A stretch of DNA of 64,000 bases, taken from contig NC_089498.1 in assembly GCF_036850765.1 (NCBI RefSeq), forward strand, positions 71,464,305-71,528,304, given 5' to 3'. Shown in pieces: positions 57,101-59,694 of this stretch; position 1 is the first letter of the stretch; the number at the start of each line of letters is the position of its first letter. Under the pieces are notes generated by a model, which had not been told where the DNA came from, ran no database searches, and worked only from the letters and a program-made list of their open reading frames with translations. The translations under genes were made by a program, and so were the position numbers. The stretch comes from Saccopteryx bilineata (taxonomy: Eukaryota > Chordata > Mammalia > Chiroptera > Emballonuridae).

Positions 57101-58978
57101 AAATCCTAATTCTTTACTGAACTGTTTCTTCTGTCTTGCAGTTTGCCAGGCAGTATAGCAGGAACGAGCCCTTGACCTTCGCATGGCTGCGCCGATATAT
57201 TAAATGGCCATTACGTCCACCTAAGAATATTAAGGACCTAATGGATCTTGAAGCTGTCCATGATGTCTTAGATCTTTACCTGTGGCTAAGGTATCAAATT
57301 TTTCCTTTATGTGCTCTTATTTTTCTAAGTAATAGGGCAAATCAAAGGTTTTATGAATGGTCGTTGGCTCTTTCAAATGATGCATATACTTGCAGGGTAC
57401 TCTATATTATGTTTATTGTCCATAAAGGCAATTGGGCCTGGTATATCCCCATTCCAAAAATGACTTAAGGAGTCCTTGAGTTCCTAGTTAAAATAGGTAG
57501 GTGAGAAGGTCTATTAGATCTTGCTACTTAAAGGGTTGTCCTTGGACCAAAAGTATTAGTGTCACCTGGAAGTTTGTTAGAAATAGAGAATATCAGACTT
57601 AATCAGATTCTGCTTTTTAACAAGATCTCCAGGTGATTCATTTATATAACATTTGAGAGGTACAATACAAGTCCTGTTAATGGTGTTGATAGGTTCTGCG
57701 ACTTTAAGCAAAAGGAGGTATAACAAAACCAATTTTATAGGCTAATTAATAAAAAACAAGAGTTAAATTCCTATGACATCTCATCAATTTGACTTTGGGG
57801 GAGGGGTATACAGCACAATCAAATGTCAAAATAATCTGGAGATGTTTTCTTTCAACATATGTACCCTGATTTATCAATGTCACTGCATTAAATTTAATAA
57901 AAAAATTTATTTTAAAATTTTTTATTAAGTGAGAGGCAGGGCAGCAGGTACAGGCTCCTGCACGCATCCCGACTTGGATCCACCTGGTGAGCCCTCTAAG
58001 GGCAGTGCTCTGCCGTCTGGGGATGCTGCTCTGTTGCTTGGCAAGGAGCTATTTTAGTGCCTGAGGTGAGGTCACGGAGCCATTCTCAGCTCCTGGGGCC
58101 AACTTGCTCCATGGCTGCGGGAGGGATGGAGAAGCAGAGAGTCGCTTCCCCTGTGTGCCCTGAATGGGAATTGAACCCAGGACTTCCACATGCTGGACCG
58201 ACGCTCTACCTGAGCCAACCGGCCAGGGCCTCATCAATGTTATCATGAAATAATGTTATATATTACAATGTTATTCAACTGATTCTCAGAGGAGAGGCAT
58301 GTCTCACTAGGGGAGGATATTGGAGTTACTTAAGGTAGGAGTGATGACCCATTCTCAATGATGTATGTATTCCTCAGGTGTGTTGGGGCAGAAATAAAAG
58401 TTGAGCAAAGACACTGGATAGATTTTGCAAAAACAGAACATTTGGAATTAATCAGTGTCACGATGTAGTAGTTCCATCACTGAGATTATTAGTTCAGTAA
58501 CTGATAAAGCTGTTGCTGTAATGTAATATTTCTTTTTCCCAGCTATCGGTTTATGGATATGTTTCCAGATGCCAGTCTTGTTCGAGACCTGCAGAAAGAA
58601 CTAGATGGCGTTATTCAGGATGGTGTACACAACATCACCAAACTGATTAAAATTTCAGAGACACATAAGCTGTTGAATTTGGAGAATTTGCCAGCAGAGA
58701 GGCAGTCTCGTTTACCAGGAGCATTAAAGAGCCAATCAAGAAGGATGCGTGTTACCAAAACTTTAGGGAGTAAGACTGCTGAGCCACCCAGCCCCAATGC
58801 AGCAGAGAAATCCCTCGCTTCCAGATTGGTGCAGCAAGGACTCCTCACTGCAGACATGCTCAAACAGCTGGAAAAAGAGTGGTTGACGCAACGGACTGAG
58901 CATGGCAAAGAAAGAACAGACTCTGGGACTTCCTCGAAAGGGTCAAGAAGGAAGAAGAAGGAACCTGATTCAGATTAG
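8865..58978 (+). CDS. SUPV3L1: SUPV3L1, mitochondrial ATP-dependent RNA helicase SUV3 (15 coding exons)
   Basis: SUV3 is the DExH-type RNA helicase of the mitochondrial degradosome, acting with PNPase in RNA turnover in the matrix. Exons: 8865-9138, 21050-21127, 21470-21577, 22540-22654, 23965-24133, 26489-26600, 46480-46557, 47968-48059, 49020-49200, 49748-49841, 51246-51465, 54310-54390, 55172-55348, 57142-57290, 58543-58978. They total 2364 nt, 787 residues, against 786 in human. The Arg-rich N-terminus lacking acidic residues is a mitochondrial presequence. Motif I GPTNSGKT is at about 208-215, motif II DEIQ at 292-295, motif V ATDAIGMG at 424-431 and motif [10 protein letters not shown] at 467-474. 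The C-terminal tail is Lys-rich and ends KKKEPDSD. All introns are GT-AG except intron 3, which is GC-AG. The start codon is in weak Kozak context (T at -3 and +4). No frame break is seen, so the gene is presumably functional. Confidence 0.97.
9139..10140. other. SUPV3L1 intron 1, first kilobase
   Basis: GC-rich at its start, including a C-rich run near 9463-9480, then AT-rich. No exon or recognised repeat until the SINE at about 10146. Confidence 0.5.
10146..10529 (-). mobile_element. SINE-B
   Basis: T tract then CTGAAGTTGGAAACCAGG at left, tRNA-like head CACTGAGCCAACCTGCCAGG at right. Target duplication TATTTTGTTACTTTT / TATTTTGGTACTTTT. Confidence 0.85.
10561..10828 (+). mobile_element. 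SINE-A, diverged
   Basis: Head GCCTGACCAGGCAGTGGTGC and 3' box AATGAACAACTAAGGTGC are clear, with several internal differences and deletions. It sits only 30 bases after the previous SINE. Confidence 0.8.
10876..11158 (-). mobile_element. SINE-B, older copy
   Basis: Recognised by AGAGCCATCGCTGCTGGAGA, GGGGTGGAGAAGCAGATGG and the head GCTCTACCACTGAGCCAATT. Numerous substitutions indicate greater age. Confidence 0.75.
11160..11290 (+). mobile_element. L1M 3'-end fragment
   Basis: TTAAGTATACAGTTCAGTAG...TATTCACATTGTTGTG...TTCATCTTGCAAAACTGAAA follows the 3' end of old mammalian L1 (L1M) elements. Confidence 0.6.
11630..12200 (+). mobile_element. Possible ancient LINE fragment
   Basis: CT-rich sequence with phrases such as GGTGTACTTCAAGGCTTTGTC and TCCACTTGGATTTCTTACGTG resembles a much-decayed reverse-transcriptase 3' region of an ancient (L2/CR1-like) LINE. 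No open frame is left. The family is uncertain. Confidence 0.35.
12260..12790 (-). mobile_element. Pogo/Tigger-like DNA transposon relic
   Basis: On the minus strand, 12517-12380 reads [17 protein letters not shown] followed by an acidic stretch with [11 protein letters not shown] and a stop. The GISNALDGTED-like box plus acidic tail is characteristic of the C-terminus of pogo-type DDE transposases. The left edge (TATTTCCCCATGTATAAGAC) looks like a terminal repeat. The N-terminal DNA-binding and catalytic parts are missing, so this is a 3' relic. The right boundary is approximate. Confidence 0.55.
12815..13209 (-). mobile_element. SINE-B, older copy
   Basis: Purine-rich middle with a GA microsatellite (GAGAGAGAGAGA near 13070) and the head CTGAGCTAACTGGCCAGGG. 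Target duplication CAACAAATAATA on both sides. Confidence 0.8.
13210..13900. other. SUPV3L1 intron 1, unassigned stretch
   Basis: No exon seen. The only structure found is a duplicated 14-bp sequence around an A-rich run at 13615-13663. Confidence 0.5.
13615..13663 (+). mobile_element. Poly(A)-only retrotransposition scar
   Basis: GAAAGAGGCTAATG occurs at 13615-13628 and 13650-13663, separated by 21 nearly pure A residues. This is a target duplication around a poly(A) tail with no body, as left by extremely 5'-truncated L1-driven insertion. Confidence 0.65.
13903..14234 (-). mobile_element. SINE-B with internal deletion
   Basis: Shorter than sister copies: about 50 bp is missing between GATCCACC and AGGGGGCGATGC-linked boxes, as the CGGCATGCCC section is absent. 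The head is also altered (CTACCACAGCCAACC). Confidence 0.8.
14262..14558 (-). mobile_element. SINE-A, older copy
   Basis: GAGAGGCATCAATTC at the left and GTGCCTTGACCAGGGGCTC, AAGCCAACGACCATG and CACCACAGGTCAGG at the right mark a diverged copy with extra AAGCCAGYGACC-type segments. Confidence 0.75.
14600..14654 (-). mobile_element. SINE-B, 3' stub
   Basis: Only the last 55 bp of the element (TTTTTCCGAAGTTAGAAG...GACTCCCTCATG) is present, abutting the RTE-like relic. Confidence 0.65.
14820..15619 (-). mobile_element. SINE-B, older copy, split by a younger SINE-B
   Basis: The left part, 14820 to about 14999, and the right part, 15397-15619, join into one diverged copy. A TATATATATATA run lies beside the break. 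It is inserted in the RTE-like relic. Confidence 0.75.
15000..15396 (-). mobile_element. SINE-B, young, nested
   Basis: Near-consensus copy with target duplication TTGTGGGTTTTTT on both sides. The CACCAGGGGGCGATGCTCTG box is tandemly duplicated (15103-15135). Confidence 0.85.
15660..15857 (-). mobile_element. SINE-C
   Basis: ATTTATTGATTTTAGAGAGAG at left, GGTTTCGAACTGGCGACCTC and CCACCACAGGTCATGCC at right. Target duplication GATTACCT / GATTAGCCT. Confidence 0.75.
16045..16204 (+). mobile_element. SINE-C
   Basis: Head CCTGTGATGGTACAGTGG, body GCATATGGGATTTGATGCTT and an A18 tail. Confidence 0.75.
16530..16635 (+). repeat. 105-bp direct repeat, copy 1
   Basis: CATTGAGTGAAGCAACATTT...TTTATAGGTCTGCA recurs at 18309-18413 with about 90% identity. 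I do not recognise a repeat family. Confidence 0.75.
16865..17090 (+). mobile_element. SINE-D
   Basis: GTTGGTTCGAATGTCGTCCT head, GATCCTGGTCAGGGAACATAC box and a C/T-rich tail ending in CAATCAATCAATAAAA. Confidence 0.7.
17092..17455 (+). mobile_element. SINE-A, young
   Basis: Complete copy close to consensus, with GAGCGCGGGCTCATCTGG, CAGCTTGGACCCAAGC and an A-rich tail containing ACACAC runs. Confidence 0.85.
17690..17723 (+). mobile_element. Poly(A)-only retrotransposition scar
   Basis: AAAAGTTGTAGTC at 17690-17702 repeats at 17711-17723, separated only by A residues. Same architecture as the scar at 13615. Confidence 0.55.
18000..18300 (+). mobile_element. L1M 3'-end fragment
   Basis: TTTACCCATTTAAAGTGTAT...GTAGGGCTGTACAACTATCA...CCCCTAGCCCCCAGTCCC...TTTCACTTAGCAAG follows the 3' region of old L1s. 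Confidence 0.7.
18309..18413 (+). repeat. 105-bp direct repeat, copy 2
   Basis: Partner of 16530-16635, lying immediately after the L1M fragment. Confidence 0.75.
18471..18498. repeat. 10-bp hairpin
   Basis: ACTATCGCAG and CTGCGATAGT, a perfect inverted repeat with an 8-nt loop, ending 9 bases before an LTR. Confidence 0.6.
18507..19005 (-). mobile_element. Probable endogenous retrovirus LTR
   Basis: On the minus strand it runs from TGTTACTTTATACCC to CCCCCTACACA (TG...CA, about 499 bp). It holds a GAATAAAAGTTGCTTTATTC poly(A) region near its 3' end, the standard arrangement for a gammaretrovirus-type LTR. No viral genes accompany it. Confidence 0.55.
19055..19618 (-). mobile_element. Probable ERVL/MaLR-type LTR
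   Basis: On the minus strand it runs from TGTAGACAAAAAGG to TTTCATTGACA. The phrase GGCTCAAATAAACTCATAAA followed by TTCTTACAGGTTTGGAC is typical of ERVL-group LTR 3' ends. It lies 49 bp from the preceding LTR, in the same orientation. Confidence 0.5.
19620..20379. other. SUPV3L1 intron 1, unassigned stretch
   Basis: AT-rich intron without a recognised repeat or exon. Confidence 0.45.
20380..20680 (-). mobile_element. SINE-A, older copy
   Basis: GGACAGACAGACAGGAAGGG at left and CACTGCCTGGTCAGGC at right. Target duplication TTGGTTGTCTTTCTA. Confidence 0.8.
21050..21127 (+). CDS. SUPV3L1: SUPV3L1 coding exon 2
   Basis: 78 nt after a CTTCCAG acceptor, encoding [19 protein letters not shown] and ADYGLD. 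Enters and leaves in phase 1. The intron before it is 11.9 kb. Confidence 0.95.
21470..21577 (+). CDS. SUPV3L1: SUPV3L1 coding exon 3 (GC donor)
   Basis: 108 nt encoding [16 protein letters not shown] and [18 protein letters not shown]. The donor is CAG|GCAAGT, a GC-AG intron with otherwise perfect match to U1. Confidence 0.95.
21578..22539. other. SUPV3L1 intron 3 (GC-AG)
   Basis: 962-bp intron starting GCAAGT and ending in a T-rich tract and CCAG. No recognised repeat inside. Confidence 0.8.
22540..22654 (+). CDS. SUPV3L1: SUPV3L1 coding exon 4
   Basis: 115 nt: [15 protein letters not shown], then [20 protein letters not shown], ending within the Trp codon of PPNW. T14 tract directly upstream serves as the polypyrimidine tract. 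Confidence 0.95.
22655..23650. other. SUPV3L1 intron 4, unassigned part
   Basis: No exon or clear repeat; a CT-rich section lies at 22930-23330. Confidence 0.4.
23655..23838 (-). mobile_element. SINE-D
   Basis: TTATTTATTGCTTTTAGAGAG at left and GGGGATCAAACCCACAACCT at right. Target duplication TTAAGTTTTTAAA / TTAAGTTTTTTAAA. Confidence 0.8.
23965..24133 (+). CDS. SUPV3L1: SUPV3L1 coding exon 5 (Walker A)
   Basis: 169 nt containing the ATP-binding motif GPTNSGKT and the downstream [15 protein letters not shown] segment (motif Ia area). The catalytic Lys (about residue 214) is present. Donor GTCAGT. Confidence 0.96.
24515..24703 (-). mobile_element. SINE-D
   Basis: GATTTTAGAGAGAGGGAGGG, TTGTATGTGCCCTGACCAGG and TGGGCTGCTGGGCCAGAGC mark the copy. 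Only 26 bp from the next SINE. Confidence 0.78.
24730..25090 (+). mobile_element. SINE-B, young, sense orientation
   Basis: One of two sense SINE-B copies. The head can be folded into a tRNA-like cloverleaf with A and B boxes (GGCTCAGTGGTAGAGCG, GGTTCGATTCC). Target duplication AAATAAAATATTG at about 24719 and 25101. Confidence 0.85.
25380..25780 (+). mobile_element. L1M-type 3' fragment
   Basis: CAAATTTTGTCATTTGTCCAG...CACTGTATTTCATTGTCATG...CTTTGTCTTTCATAACCTT resembles the 3' region of old L1M elements. Confidence 0.45.
25935..26122 (-). mobile_element. SINE-D, older copy
   Basis: GATTTGAGAGAGAGAGAAAAG at left and CACCCAGCCAGGGCC at right. Imperfect flanking repeat AGGAAGACTACAT / AGGAATACTGTACAT. 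Confidence 0.7.
26489..26600 (+). CDS. SUPV3L1: SUPV3L1 coding exon 6
   Basis: 112 nt: [15 protein letters not shown], then [19 protein letters not shown]. The TGEER segment is a helicase motif Ib-like part. The first residue is Asp (GAT) where the human protein has Gly as I recall it. Followed by the 19.9-kb intron 6. Confidence 0.95.
26640..26800 (+). mobile_element. Possible L1M fragment
   Basis: TTTATTGTGAAAAAATTTTAA...AGAATAGTACAACAAATACC resembles an old L1 3' segment, much decayed. Confidence 0.35.
26870..27540 (-). mobile_element. L1 3'UTR/ORF2-end fragment, split by a hAT relic
   Basis: TTGTATTAGTTTCAGATGTAC, CCTGATATTCCAGTACC, CTGTGCTGTACTTTGCG, GTGAAATCACATGGTACTTG and TTTCACTTAGCATAATACC in this order fit the minus-strand 3' end of an L1. 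Positions 26930-27135 are an intruding element. Confidence 0.7.
26930..27135. mobile_element. Degenerate hAT-type MITE
   Basis: Inserted in the L1 fragment, with ends ACCAATGATTTTCATCC and GGTGGTTGAAAAACAC as imperfect inverted repeats. It contains CATGGACCGGCATGAAATTTC, related to the GGACCGG boxes of the hAT element at 53721. Confidence 0.5.
27545..27736 (-). mobile_element. SINE-D
   Basis: TTTATTTATTGATTTTAGAG at left; GCTAACCTGCCAGGGCC at right. Several substitutions. Confidence 0.75.
27942..28314 (-). mobile_element. SINE-B, young
   Basis: T17 tract, CATGCCCACCAGGGGGCGATG box and the intact head. Flanks ACATAGTATTC / ACATAGTTCTA are the target duplication. Confidence 0.85.
28320..28734. 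other. SUPV3L1 intron 6, unassigned stretch
   Basis: AT-rich, with TTAAATACAAAGAGAAGAAA-type text that may be old L1. No exon. Confidence 0.35.
28735..28905 (-). mobile_element. SINE-B, truncated at its 5' (head) end
   Basis: Starts AAGTGAGAGGTAGAGAGGC and breaks off at GAGCCATGGCTGG, just where the old L1 begins. The tRNA-like head is missing, so the junction reflects a deletion or rearrangement. Confidence 0.7.
29458..29598 (-). repeat. 77-bp tandem duplication within old L1 ORF2
   Basis: ACAAGTTCTTTATAAATTTT begins at 29458 and again at 29535. The young L1 inserted in the second copy. Confidence 0.8.
29584..29598. repeat. Target-site duplication of young L1, left copy
   Basis: CAAATATATTCTTCT, identical to 37411-37425. 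The cleavage site reads, on the bottom strand, as an A-rich/T-rich junction in line with L1 endonuclease preference. Confidence 0.9.
29854..33681 (-). CDS. L1 ORF2p: endonuclease and reverse transcriptase
   Basis: 1275 residues, the standard L1 ORF2p length. The N-terminal apurinic-type endonuclease has Asn14 (LNVNGLN), Glu43 (QETHL), GDLNTPL, RIDHML and the SDHKAL box. The reverse transcriptase has [41 protein letters not shown] and the catalytic FADDMILY. The C-terminus carries the Cys/His cluster CWRGCG...HCWWEC. ORF2p nicks the target DNA and copies L1 (and SINE) RNA in place. The ATG at 33679-33681 (MAIGNSQVS) is the natural start, matching the start of the older copy at 41908. The frame is wholly open. 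This enzyme type is the likely driver of the SINE insertions here. Confidence 0.97.
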   Translation of the reverse strand: MAIGNSQVSIITLNVNGLNSPIKRHRVAEWIKKENPTVCCLQETHLSNKDKNKFKVKGWKTILQANNIQKKAGVAILISDNADYKTGKVLRDKNGHFIMAKGTLNQEDITILNIYAPNQGAPKYIRQLLIDLKTKTDKNTIILGDLNTPLTALDRSSKQRINKDIVALNKTLEHLDMIDIYRTFHPKVTEYTFFSSVHGSFSRIDHMLGHKNNISKFRKIEVVPSIFSDHKALKLEFNCKKEEKNPTKMWKLNNILLKNEWVKEEISAEIKRYIQTNENDNTTYQNLWDAAKAVIRGKFISLQAYMNKQERAQVNHLTSHLKELEKEEQRQPKTSRRKEIIKIRAEINELENRKTIEKINRTRSWFFEKINKIDKPLARLTKEKRERTHINKIQNERGEITTDTVDIQRIIVEYYEKLYATKFNNLEEMDKFLEQYNLPRLSQEEAESLNRPISREEIEKTIKNLPKNKSPGPDGYTSEFYQTFKEDLVPILLKVFQKIEEEAILPNTFYEANITLIPKPGKDGTKKENYRPISLMNTDAKILNKILANRIQQHIKKIIHHDQVGFIPESQGWFNIRKTVNVIHHINKTKNKNHMILSIDAEKAFDKIQHNFMFKTLNKMGIEGKYLNMIKAIYDKPSANIILNGTKLKAFPLKSGTRQGCPLSPLLFNVVLEVLARAIRQDKEIKGIHIGKEEVKVSLFADDMILYIENPKESTKRLLETISQYSKVAGYKINIQKSIAFLYANNETTEKELKRIIPFTIATKKIKYLGINITKNVKDLYNENYKPLLREIEKDIMRWKNIPCSWLGRINIIKMAILPKAIYKFNAIPIKIPMTFFKEIEQKIIRFIWNYKKPRIAKAILKKKNEAGGITIPDFKLYYRATTIKTAWYWQKNRHSDQWNRIESPEIKPHIYSQIIFDKGANNTQWRKESLFNKWCWENWKATCKRMKLDYSLSPCTKINSKWIKDLNIRPETIKYIEEDIGTQLMDLGFKEHFINLTPMAREVKAKINEWDYIRLRSFCSAREIDNKINRKPTKWEMIFSNNSSDKGLISKIYKELIKLNNKQTNNPIKKWEEDMNRHFSQEEIQMANRYMKRCSSSLAIREMQIKTAMRYHLTPVRLAVISKSGNSKCWRGCGEKGTLIHCWWECKVVQPLWKKVWWFLKKLKIELPYDPAIPLLGIYPQNSETLIRKDTCSPMFIAALFTVARTWKQPKSPSIDDWIKKMWHIYTMEYYSAIRNDDFGTFTAKWWDLDNMIRSEISKSEKNRNCIIPYVGGT
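33682..34005 (-). other. Long ORF1-ORF2 spacer of the young L1
   Basis: 324 bp between the ORF1 stop and ORF2 start. The matching spacer of the old L1 (41909-41965) is 57 bp; both share ATAGCAACAGAGGAA. The spacer is A-rich on the L1 sense strand and holds a short basic 69-codon frame (33909-33700) of unknown meaning. Confidence 0.85.
34006..35001 (-). CDS. L1 ORF1p: RNA-binding coiled-coil protein
   Basis: 331 residues (human 338). A basic N-terminus is followed by a long heptad-like, Glu/Lys/Ile-rich coiled coil (about residues 35-150, with [17 protein letters not shown] text), which in the family drives trimerisation. Then come an RRM region with [10 protein letters not shown] and a C-terminal domain with [14 protein letters not shown] and [18 protein letters not shown]1p coats L1 RNA and acts as a nucleic-acid chaperone. 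The last 14 or so residues extend past the point where ORF1 of the older neighbour stops. The frame is intact. Confidence 0.95.
   Translation of the reverse strand: MPLRKRKSNIMDTKEREVTQLDEEKSMEKKFNILETLELNDREFKIEILKILRDIQENTERQYRELRKQLHEHKEYMSKEIETIKTNQTEMKNSIHELKNEVTSLANRTGQIEERISEIEDKQLEAQQREEERDSKIKKNKIALQELSDSIKKNNIRIIGISEGEERENGMENILKQIIDENFPSLWKELKPQVQEANRTPSFLNPNKPTPRHIIMKLTQTNSKEKILKAAREKKNTTYKGRPIRLSSDFSAETLQARREWTPIFKVLKERNFQPRILYPSKLSFKYEEEIKTFTDTEKMREFIIRKPPLQELLKGVLQSDTKNKKKQSHK
35040..35960. repeat. Purine-rich/pyrimidine-rich strand-asymmetric tract
   Basis: About 900 bp in which the plus strand is mostly A and G, with GA repeats at 35680-35750 and an AGGAGAGGAGAG-type run (as CTCTCC) near 35190-35210. 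It lies between the L1 promoter units and ORF1. Confidence 0.7.
36370..36980 (-). repeat. Tandem ~240-bp units in the young L1 5'UTR
   Basis: The boxes AAAGRCCNCTGRCTCTGCC and GGGCGCTGGGGC recur at spacing 239-243 bp (36389, 36628, 36871 for the first). About 2.5 diverged units are present. Confidence 0.8.
37411..37425. repeat. Target-site duplication of young L1, right copy
   Basis: Identical partner of 29584-29598, continuing into old L1 sequence (ATTGTGTAGTTTGTC). Confidence 0.9.
37965..38170 (+). mobile_element. SINE-C in old L1
   Basis: Head CCTGTGGTGGCGCAGTGG and a tail with ATGAATAAATAAAG then A8. Part of a double SINE insertion. Confidence 0.8.
38175..38526 (-). mobile_element. SINE-A in old L1
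   Basis: TTATTTATTTATTACAGAGAG at left and CTGCGCCACCGCCTGGTCAG at right. With the adjacent SINE-C it is bracketed by TACCTCCCACTTTATTCTT (37925 and 38528). Confidence 0.85.
38769..39078 (-). mobile_element. SINE-B with internal deletion, in old L1
   Basis: Target duplication CCGTGATTTCTTTTA on both sides. The CACGCCCACCAGGGG section is missing. Confidence 0.87.
39209..39605 (-). mobile_element. SINE-B in old L1
   Basis: Carries the GAAAGCGCGGCGGAGGGG variant of the middle, shared with the copies at 41390 and 44838, so these three form a subfamily. Target duplication TCGTTTCTCT. Confidence 0.87.
41390..41753 (-). mobile_element. SINE-B (GCGCGGCGG subfamily) in old L1
   Basis: Target duplication TATGTGCATCTTTT. 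The body lacks the GCAAATGGGCGC segment after GGTGGAGAAG. Confidence 0.87.
41966..43237 (-). pseudogene. Old L1 ORF1 remnant
   Basis: 43237-42788 ([12 protein letters not shown] start, coiled coil) breaks in frame near 42785. 42763-42481 continues the RNA-binding part, a SINE-A follows, and 42150-41966 ends [13 protein letters not shown]. Frame change plus insertion make it dead. Confidence 0.85.
42150..42480 (-). mobile_element. SINE-A inside old L1 ORF1
   Basis: T19 tract at left and CACTGCGCCACCACCTGG at right. Target duplication TACTTTGAATATTTCTT. Confidence 0.88.
43238..44735 (-). other. Old L1 5'UTR, GC-rich
   Basis: Read on the minus strand it starts near CTAGAGAAGACAAGATGGCG. GC-rich text (43260-44000) is unlike the tandem units of the young L1, so the two elements carry unrelated or strongly diverged 5'UTRs. 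Confidence 0.75.
44838..45238 (-). mobile_element. SINE-B (GCGCGGCGG subfamily)
   Basis: Target duplication TACCCTTTTTTCT at about 44830 and 45240. Contains the CACCAKCGGGCGACGC and CACCAGGGGGCGATGC double box. Confidence 0.87.
45239..45660. other. SUPV3L1 intron 6, unassigned stretch
   Basis: AT-rich with no exon or recognised repeat. Confidence 0.4.
45685..46032 (-). mobile_element. SINE-A, older copy
   Basis: GGGACAGACAGGAAGGGAG at left, CTCATATGTGCCTTGACCAG in the middle and TCTCCTGGTCAGG at right. Extra CAAGCCAGCGACC-type repeats enlarge it. Confidence 0.78.
46118..46360 (+). mobile_element. MIR SINE
   Basis: GGCATTGCAGTAGAGTGGTT...TGGGTCTCAGTTTATTCTTC...GTAAAAAATGAAGATGATTA...GTAAAGCACTCAGAAC follows the full MIR layout. 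Confidence 0.8.
46480..46557 (+). CDS. SUPV3L1: SUPV3L1 coding exon 7 (motif II, DEIQ)
   Basis: 78 nt: [29 protein letters not shown] is the DExH-like Walker B box. It resumes the frame exactly after the 19.9-kb, L1-filled intron 6. Confidence 0.96.
46558..47129. other. SUPV3L1 intron 7, unassigned stretch
   Basis: AT-rich. AATAATGCTGCAGTAAAAATC near 46985 may be an L1 scrap. Confidence 0.35.
47130..47471 (-). mobile_element. SINE-B, older copy
   Basis: GAGAGGAGGGAAGGCAGAGAC at left, GGGGAGGGATGGAGAAGCAG in the middle and GAGCCAAATGGCCAGGGCC at right. Confidence 0.8.
47600..47860 (+). mobile_element. Possible MIR
   Basis: GGTTCTAGTCATGGCTAGTC...CACAACCTTGGCCAAAGCAA...TAAATGAAGATAATC...TTGAGGGTTGAATCAGAG has the order of MIR boxes but is well diverged. 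Confidence 0.45.
47968..48059 (+). CDS. SUPV3L1: SUPV3L1 coding exon 8
   Basis: 92 nt: [30 protein letters not shown]. The VHVCGE segment corresponds to the motif III region after DEIQ. Confidence 0.95.
48060..49019. other. SUPV3L1 intron 8
   Basis: 960 bp. A stretch at about 48560-48810 (GGTTCTAGTCTTGGCTTTGC...AAAGTGCTTTGAAACCT) may be a decayed MIR. No exon. Confidence 0.5.
49020..49200 (+). CDS. SUPV3L1: SUPV3L1 coding exon 9
   Basis: 181 nt: [18 protein letters not shown]...[19 protein letters not shown]...[14 protein letters not shown]. It opens the second RecA domain; DCIVCFSK is the motif IV region. An extra ATG lies 18 nt upstream of the acceptor but is intronic. Confidence 0.96.
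49748..49841 (+). CDS. SUPV3L1: SUPV3L1 coding exon 10 (motif V)
   Basis: 94 nt: [37 protein letters not shown] is helicase motif V, coupling ATP hydrolysis to RNA binding. Confidence 0.96.
49990..50320 (-). mobile_element. SINE-A, young
   Basis: T20 tract, GGAATGGAGAGATGAGAAGC at left, CACCACCGCCTGGTCAGGC at right. Target duplication CTCACTTACACCTTTT / CTCGCTTACACCTTTT. Confidence 0.87.
50552..50917 (-). mobile_element. SINE-B, older copy
   Basis: T20 tract, AATGAGAGGAGGTGAGGC at left and GAGCTAACTGGCCAGGG at right. It lies in intron 10 with the preceding SINE-A. Confidence 0.82.
50985..51080 (+). mobile_element. L1M 3'-end fragment
   Basis: TCTTATTGAAGTATAATTAATATGC-like text with CTGTACAGTTCACCCATTG and ATTTTAGTAAATTTACAC is typical of old L1 3' ends. 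Confidence 0.6.
51246..51465 (+). CDS. SUPV3L1: SUPV3L1 coding exon 11 (motif VI)
   Basis: 220 nt: [18 protein letters not shown]...[17 protein letters not shown]...[27 protein letters not shown] supplies the arginine finger of motif VI. Confidence 0.96.
51466..51944. other. SUPV3L1 intron 11, unassigned start
   Basis: No exon or clear repeat. Confidence 0.4.
51945..52318 (+). mobile_element. SINE-B, older copy, sense
   Basis: Head GGCCCTGGCCGGTTTGCAC is changed in the A box (TGCACAATGATAGGGCG). Contains an unusual C18 homopolymer at about 52050-52067. Confidence 0.8.
52462..52745 (+). mobile_element. SINE-A, older copy, sense
   Basis: CCTGACTGGCACAATAGATAG head and ATTGAACAACTAAAGTGCC box; tail with (GTCTCT)n at 52701-52730. 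Target duplication TTCTGTAGC. Confidence 0.78.
53163..53366 (-). mobile_element. SINE-C
   Basis: GATTTTATTTATTTTAGAAAG at left, GTGCCACCACAGCTCAGGC at right. Target duplication CTAATTGTTTAGTTTT / CTAATTGGTTAATTTT. Confidence 0.78.
53554..53712. mobile_element. Foldback hAT MITE
   Basis: 159 bp with perfect 13-bp terminal inverted repeats (CAGGGGTCTCAAA ... TTTGAGACCCCTG). The inner arms with GCCCGCCCACCAATTTTGTG at left and its complement at right make it nearly a whole-length hairpin. Flanked by the 8-bp hAT target duplication CTCTAAAC. Confidence 0.85.
53721..54009 (+). mobile_element. hAT MITE with lost left terminus
   Basis: Contains GGGCCACGGACTGGTTTAAT, ATAAATGTATCACGTGACCG and GACCGGTACCAAATGGCCCA, and ends GGTTGGGGACCACTG. 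The mirror left terminus (CAGTGGTCCCCAACC expected) is reduced to CCTAACC. CTCTAAAC lies directly on both sides. Confidence 0.8.
54310..54390 (+). CDS. SUPV3L1: SUPV3L1 coding exon 12
   Basis: 81 nt, phase 0 at both ends: [27 protein letters not shown]. Beginning of the C-terminal helical domain. Confidence 0.95.
54425..54830 (-). mobile_element. L1 fragments (two joined pieces)
   Basis: The left piece (GGCTATTGTAAACAGTGCTG...CGCTGGGTA) is from the ORF2 3' end. The right piece (TTTTGTCTGGTATAAGTATTG...TTATTGCCATTTTTTT) is from the ORF2 start region, so the middle is deleted. Confidence 0.75.
54831..55171. other. SUPV3L1 intron 12, unassigned end
   Basis: AT-rich, nothing recognised before the acceptor at 55171. 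Confidence 0.4.
55172..55348 (+). CDS. SUPV3L1: SUPV3L1 coding exon 13
   Basis: 177 nt, phase 0: [59 protein letters not shown]. Strongly conserved C-terminal domain. Confidence 0.96.
55349..56369. other. SUPV3L1 intron 13, unassigned part
   Basis: Mostly unique sequence; 55730-55940 is locally GC-rich. A (GT)n run starts at 56370. No exon. Confidence 0.4.
56370..56692 (-). mobile_element. SINE-A, older copy
   Basis: GTGTGTGTGTGTGTCAGAGAG at left, CACCACCATCTGGTCAGGC at right. Target duplication TTATAGAAGAAAGTCT / CTATGGAAGAAAGTCT. Confidence 0.8.
57142..57290 (+). CDS. SUPV3L1: SUPV3L1 coding exon 14
   Basis: 149 nt: [49 protein letters not shown]. Ends within a Ser codon (AG|C). Confidence 0.95.
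57291..57909. other. SUPV3L1 intron 14, unassigned start
   Basis: The frame stays open for 178 bp past the donor (to 57468) but the real donor GTATCA is followed by non-conserved sequence. No clear repeat. Confidence 0.45.
57915..58229 (-). mobile_element. SINE-B, older copy
   Basis: TTATTAAGTGAGAGGCAGGGC at left, GAGCCAACCGGCCAGGGCC at right; the purine-rich middle is partly deleted. ATCAATGT lies on both sides as a likely target duplication (57874 and 58233). Confidence 0.75.
58543..58978 (+). CDS. SUPV3L1: SUPV3L1 coding exon 15 with stop
   Basis: 436 nt: [20 protein letters not shown], then a less conserved Ser/Arg-rich stretch, [20 protein letters not shown] and a basic tail ending [11 protein letters not shown] at 58976-58978. 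Confidence 0.96.
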
Positions 58979-58996
58979 TTTTATTTTTATTTTGCA

Positions 58997-59002
58997 AATA
59001 AA
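58997..59002 (+). terminator. SUPV3L1: SUPV3L1 poly(A) signal AATAAA
   Basis: AATAAA in GCAAATAAAAATATTTT, only 18 nt after the stop codon, giving a very short 3'UTR. No other AATAAA occurs soon after. Confidence 0.75.
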
Positions 59003-59185
59003 AATATTTTAAAATCCTTTCTTTAAAGATTTTATTTAAGGCTTTATATAGTGGCCATTTATATATAGTATAGCTGTAGTCTAGGACAATGCACTCTAAA
59101 GAATGCTGCATGGGAATAAAATCGGTCTGGTGAAATGTCTGACCAGTTTTCTGTACCGTTGCTGAGGATGTCATGGATGGAATTC

Positions 59186-59377
59186 TTTTTTTTTTTTTTT
59201 TCTTTTACAGAGGAGAGGGAGAGATAGAGAGAGGAGAGACAGAGAGAGAGAGAAGGGGGGAGGAACTGGAAGCATCAACTCCCATATGTGCCTTGACCAG
59301 GCAAGCCCAGGGTTTCGAACCGGCGACCTCAGCATTTCCAGGTCGACACTTTATCCACTGCGCCACCACAGGTCAGG
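59186..59377 (-). mobile_element. SINE-C, young
   Basis: T14 tract, TTACAGAGGAGAGGGAGAG at left, CGCCACCACAGGTCAGGC at right. Perfect target duplication CATGGATGGAATTCTTT. Confidence 0.87.
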
Positions 59378-59534
59378 CATGGATGGAATTCTTTGACAAA
59401 CATTGCTGTCTATTGTACGCACGTGCCAGAAGCTGTTCTAGGTGCTGGAAAGGTTCTGAATATATGCAGTAAAAGCAAGAGATACTTTATGGAGATTTTG
59501 ATACAGAGACAAATAGGAATAGGTTAAATAAATA

Positions 59535-59650
59535 CTGTCAGCTTTTTGAGGGTAGGGATTGTTGTCTGTCTAGTTCCCTGTTGTATGTTCAGTGCCTACA
59601 ATAGAGTAGAAGCACAGCCAGTCTTTGTTAAATGAGTGCTGGGATAAAGT
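59535..59650 (+). mobile_element. Possible L2/MIR 3' fragment
   Basis: TTGAGGGTAGGGATTGTTGTC...CAGTGCCTACAATAGAGTAG...TTTGTTAAATGAGTG resembles the shared 3' tail of L2 and MIR. Confidence 0.5.
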
Positions 59651-59694
59651 AAAATAAGGGAAGAGAGTGACAAGTAGCAGTGAGCCATTTTAAT

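Noticed and set aside
57291..57468. Read-through extension of SUPV3L1 exon 14
   Set aside because: The frame is open past the donor, but the sequence is not conserved in SUV3, and using the GT at 57291 restores the known protein with exon 15.
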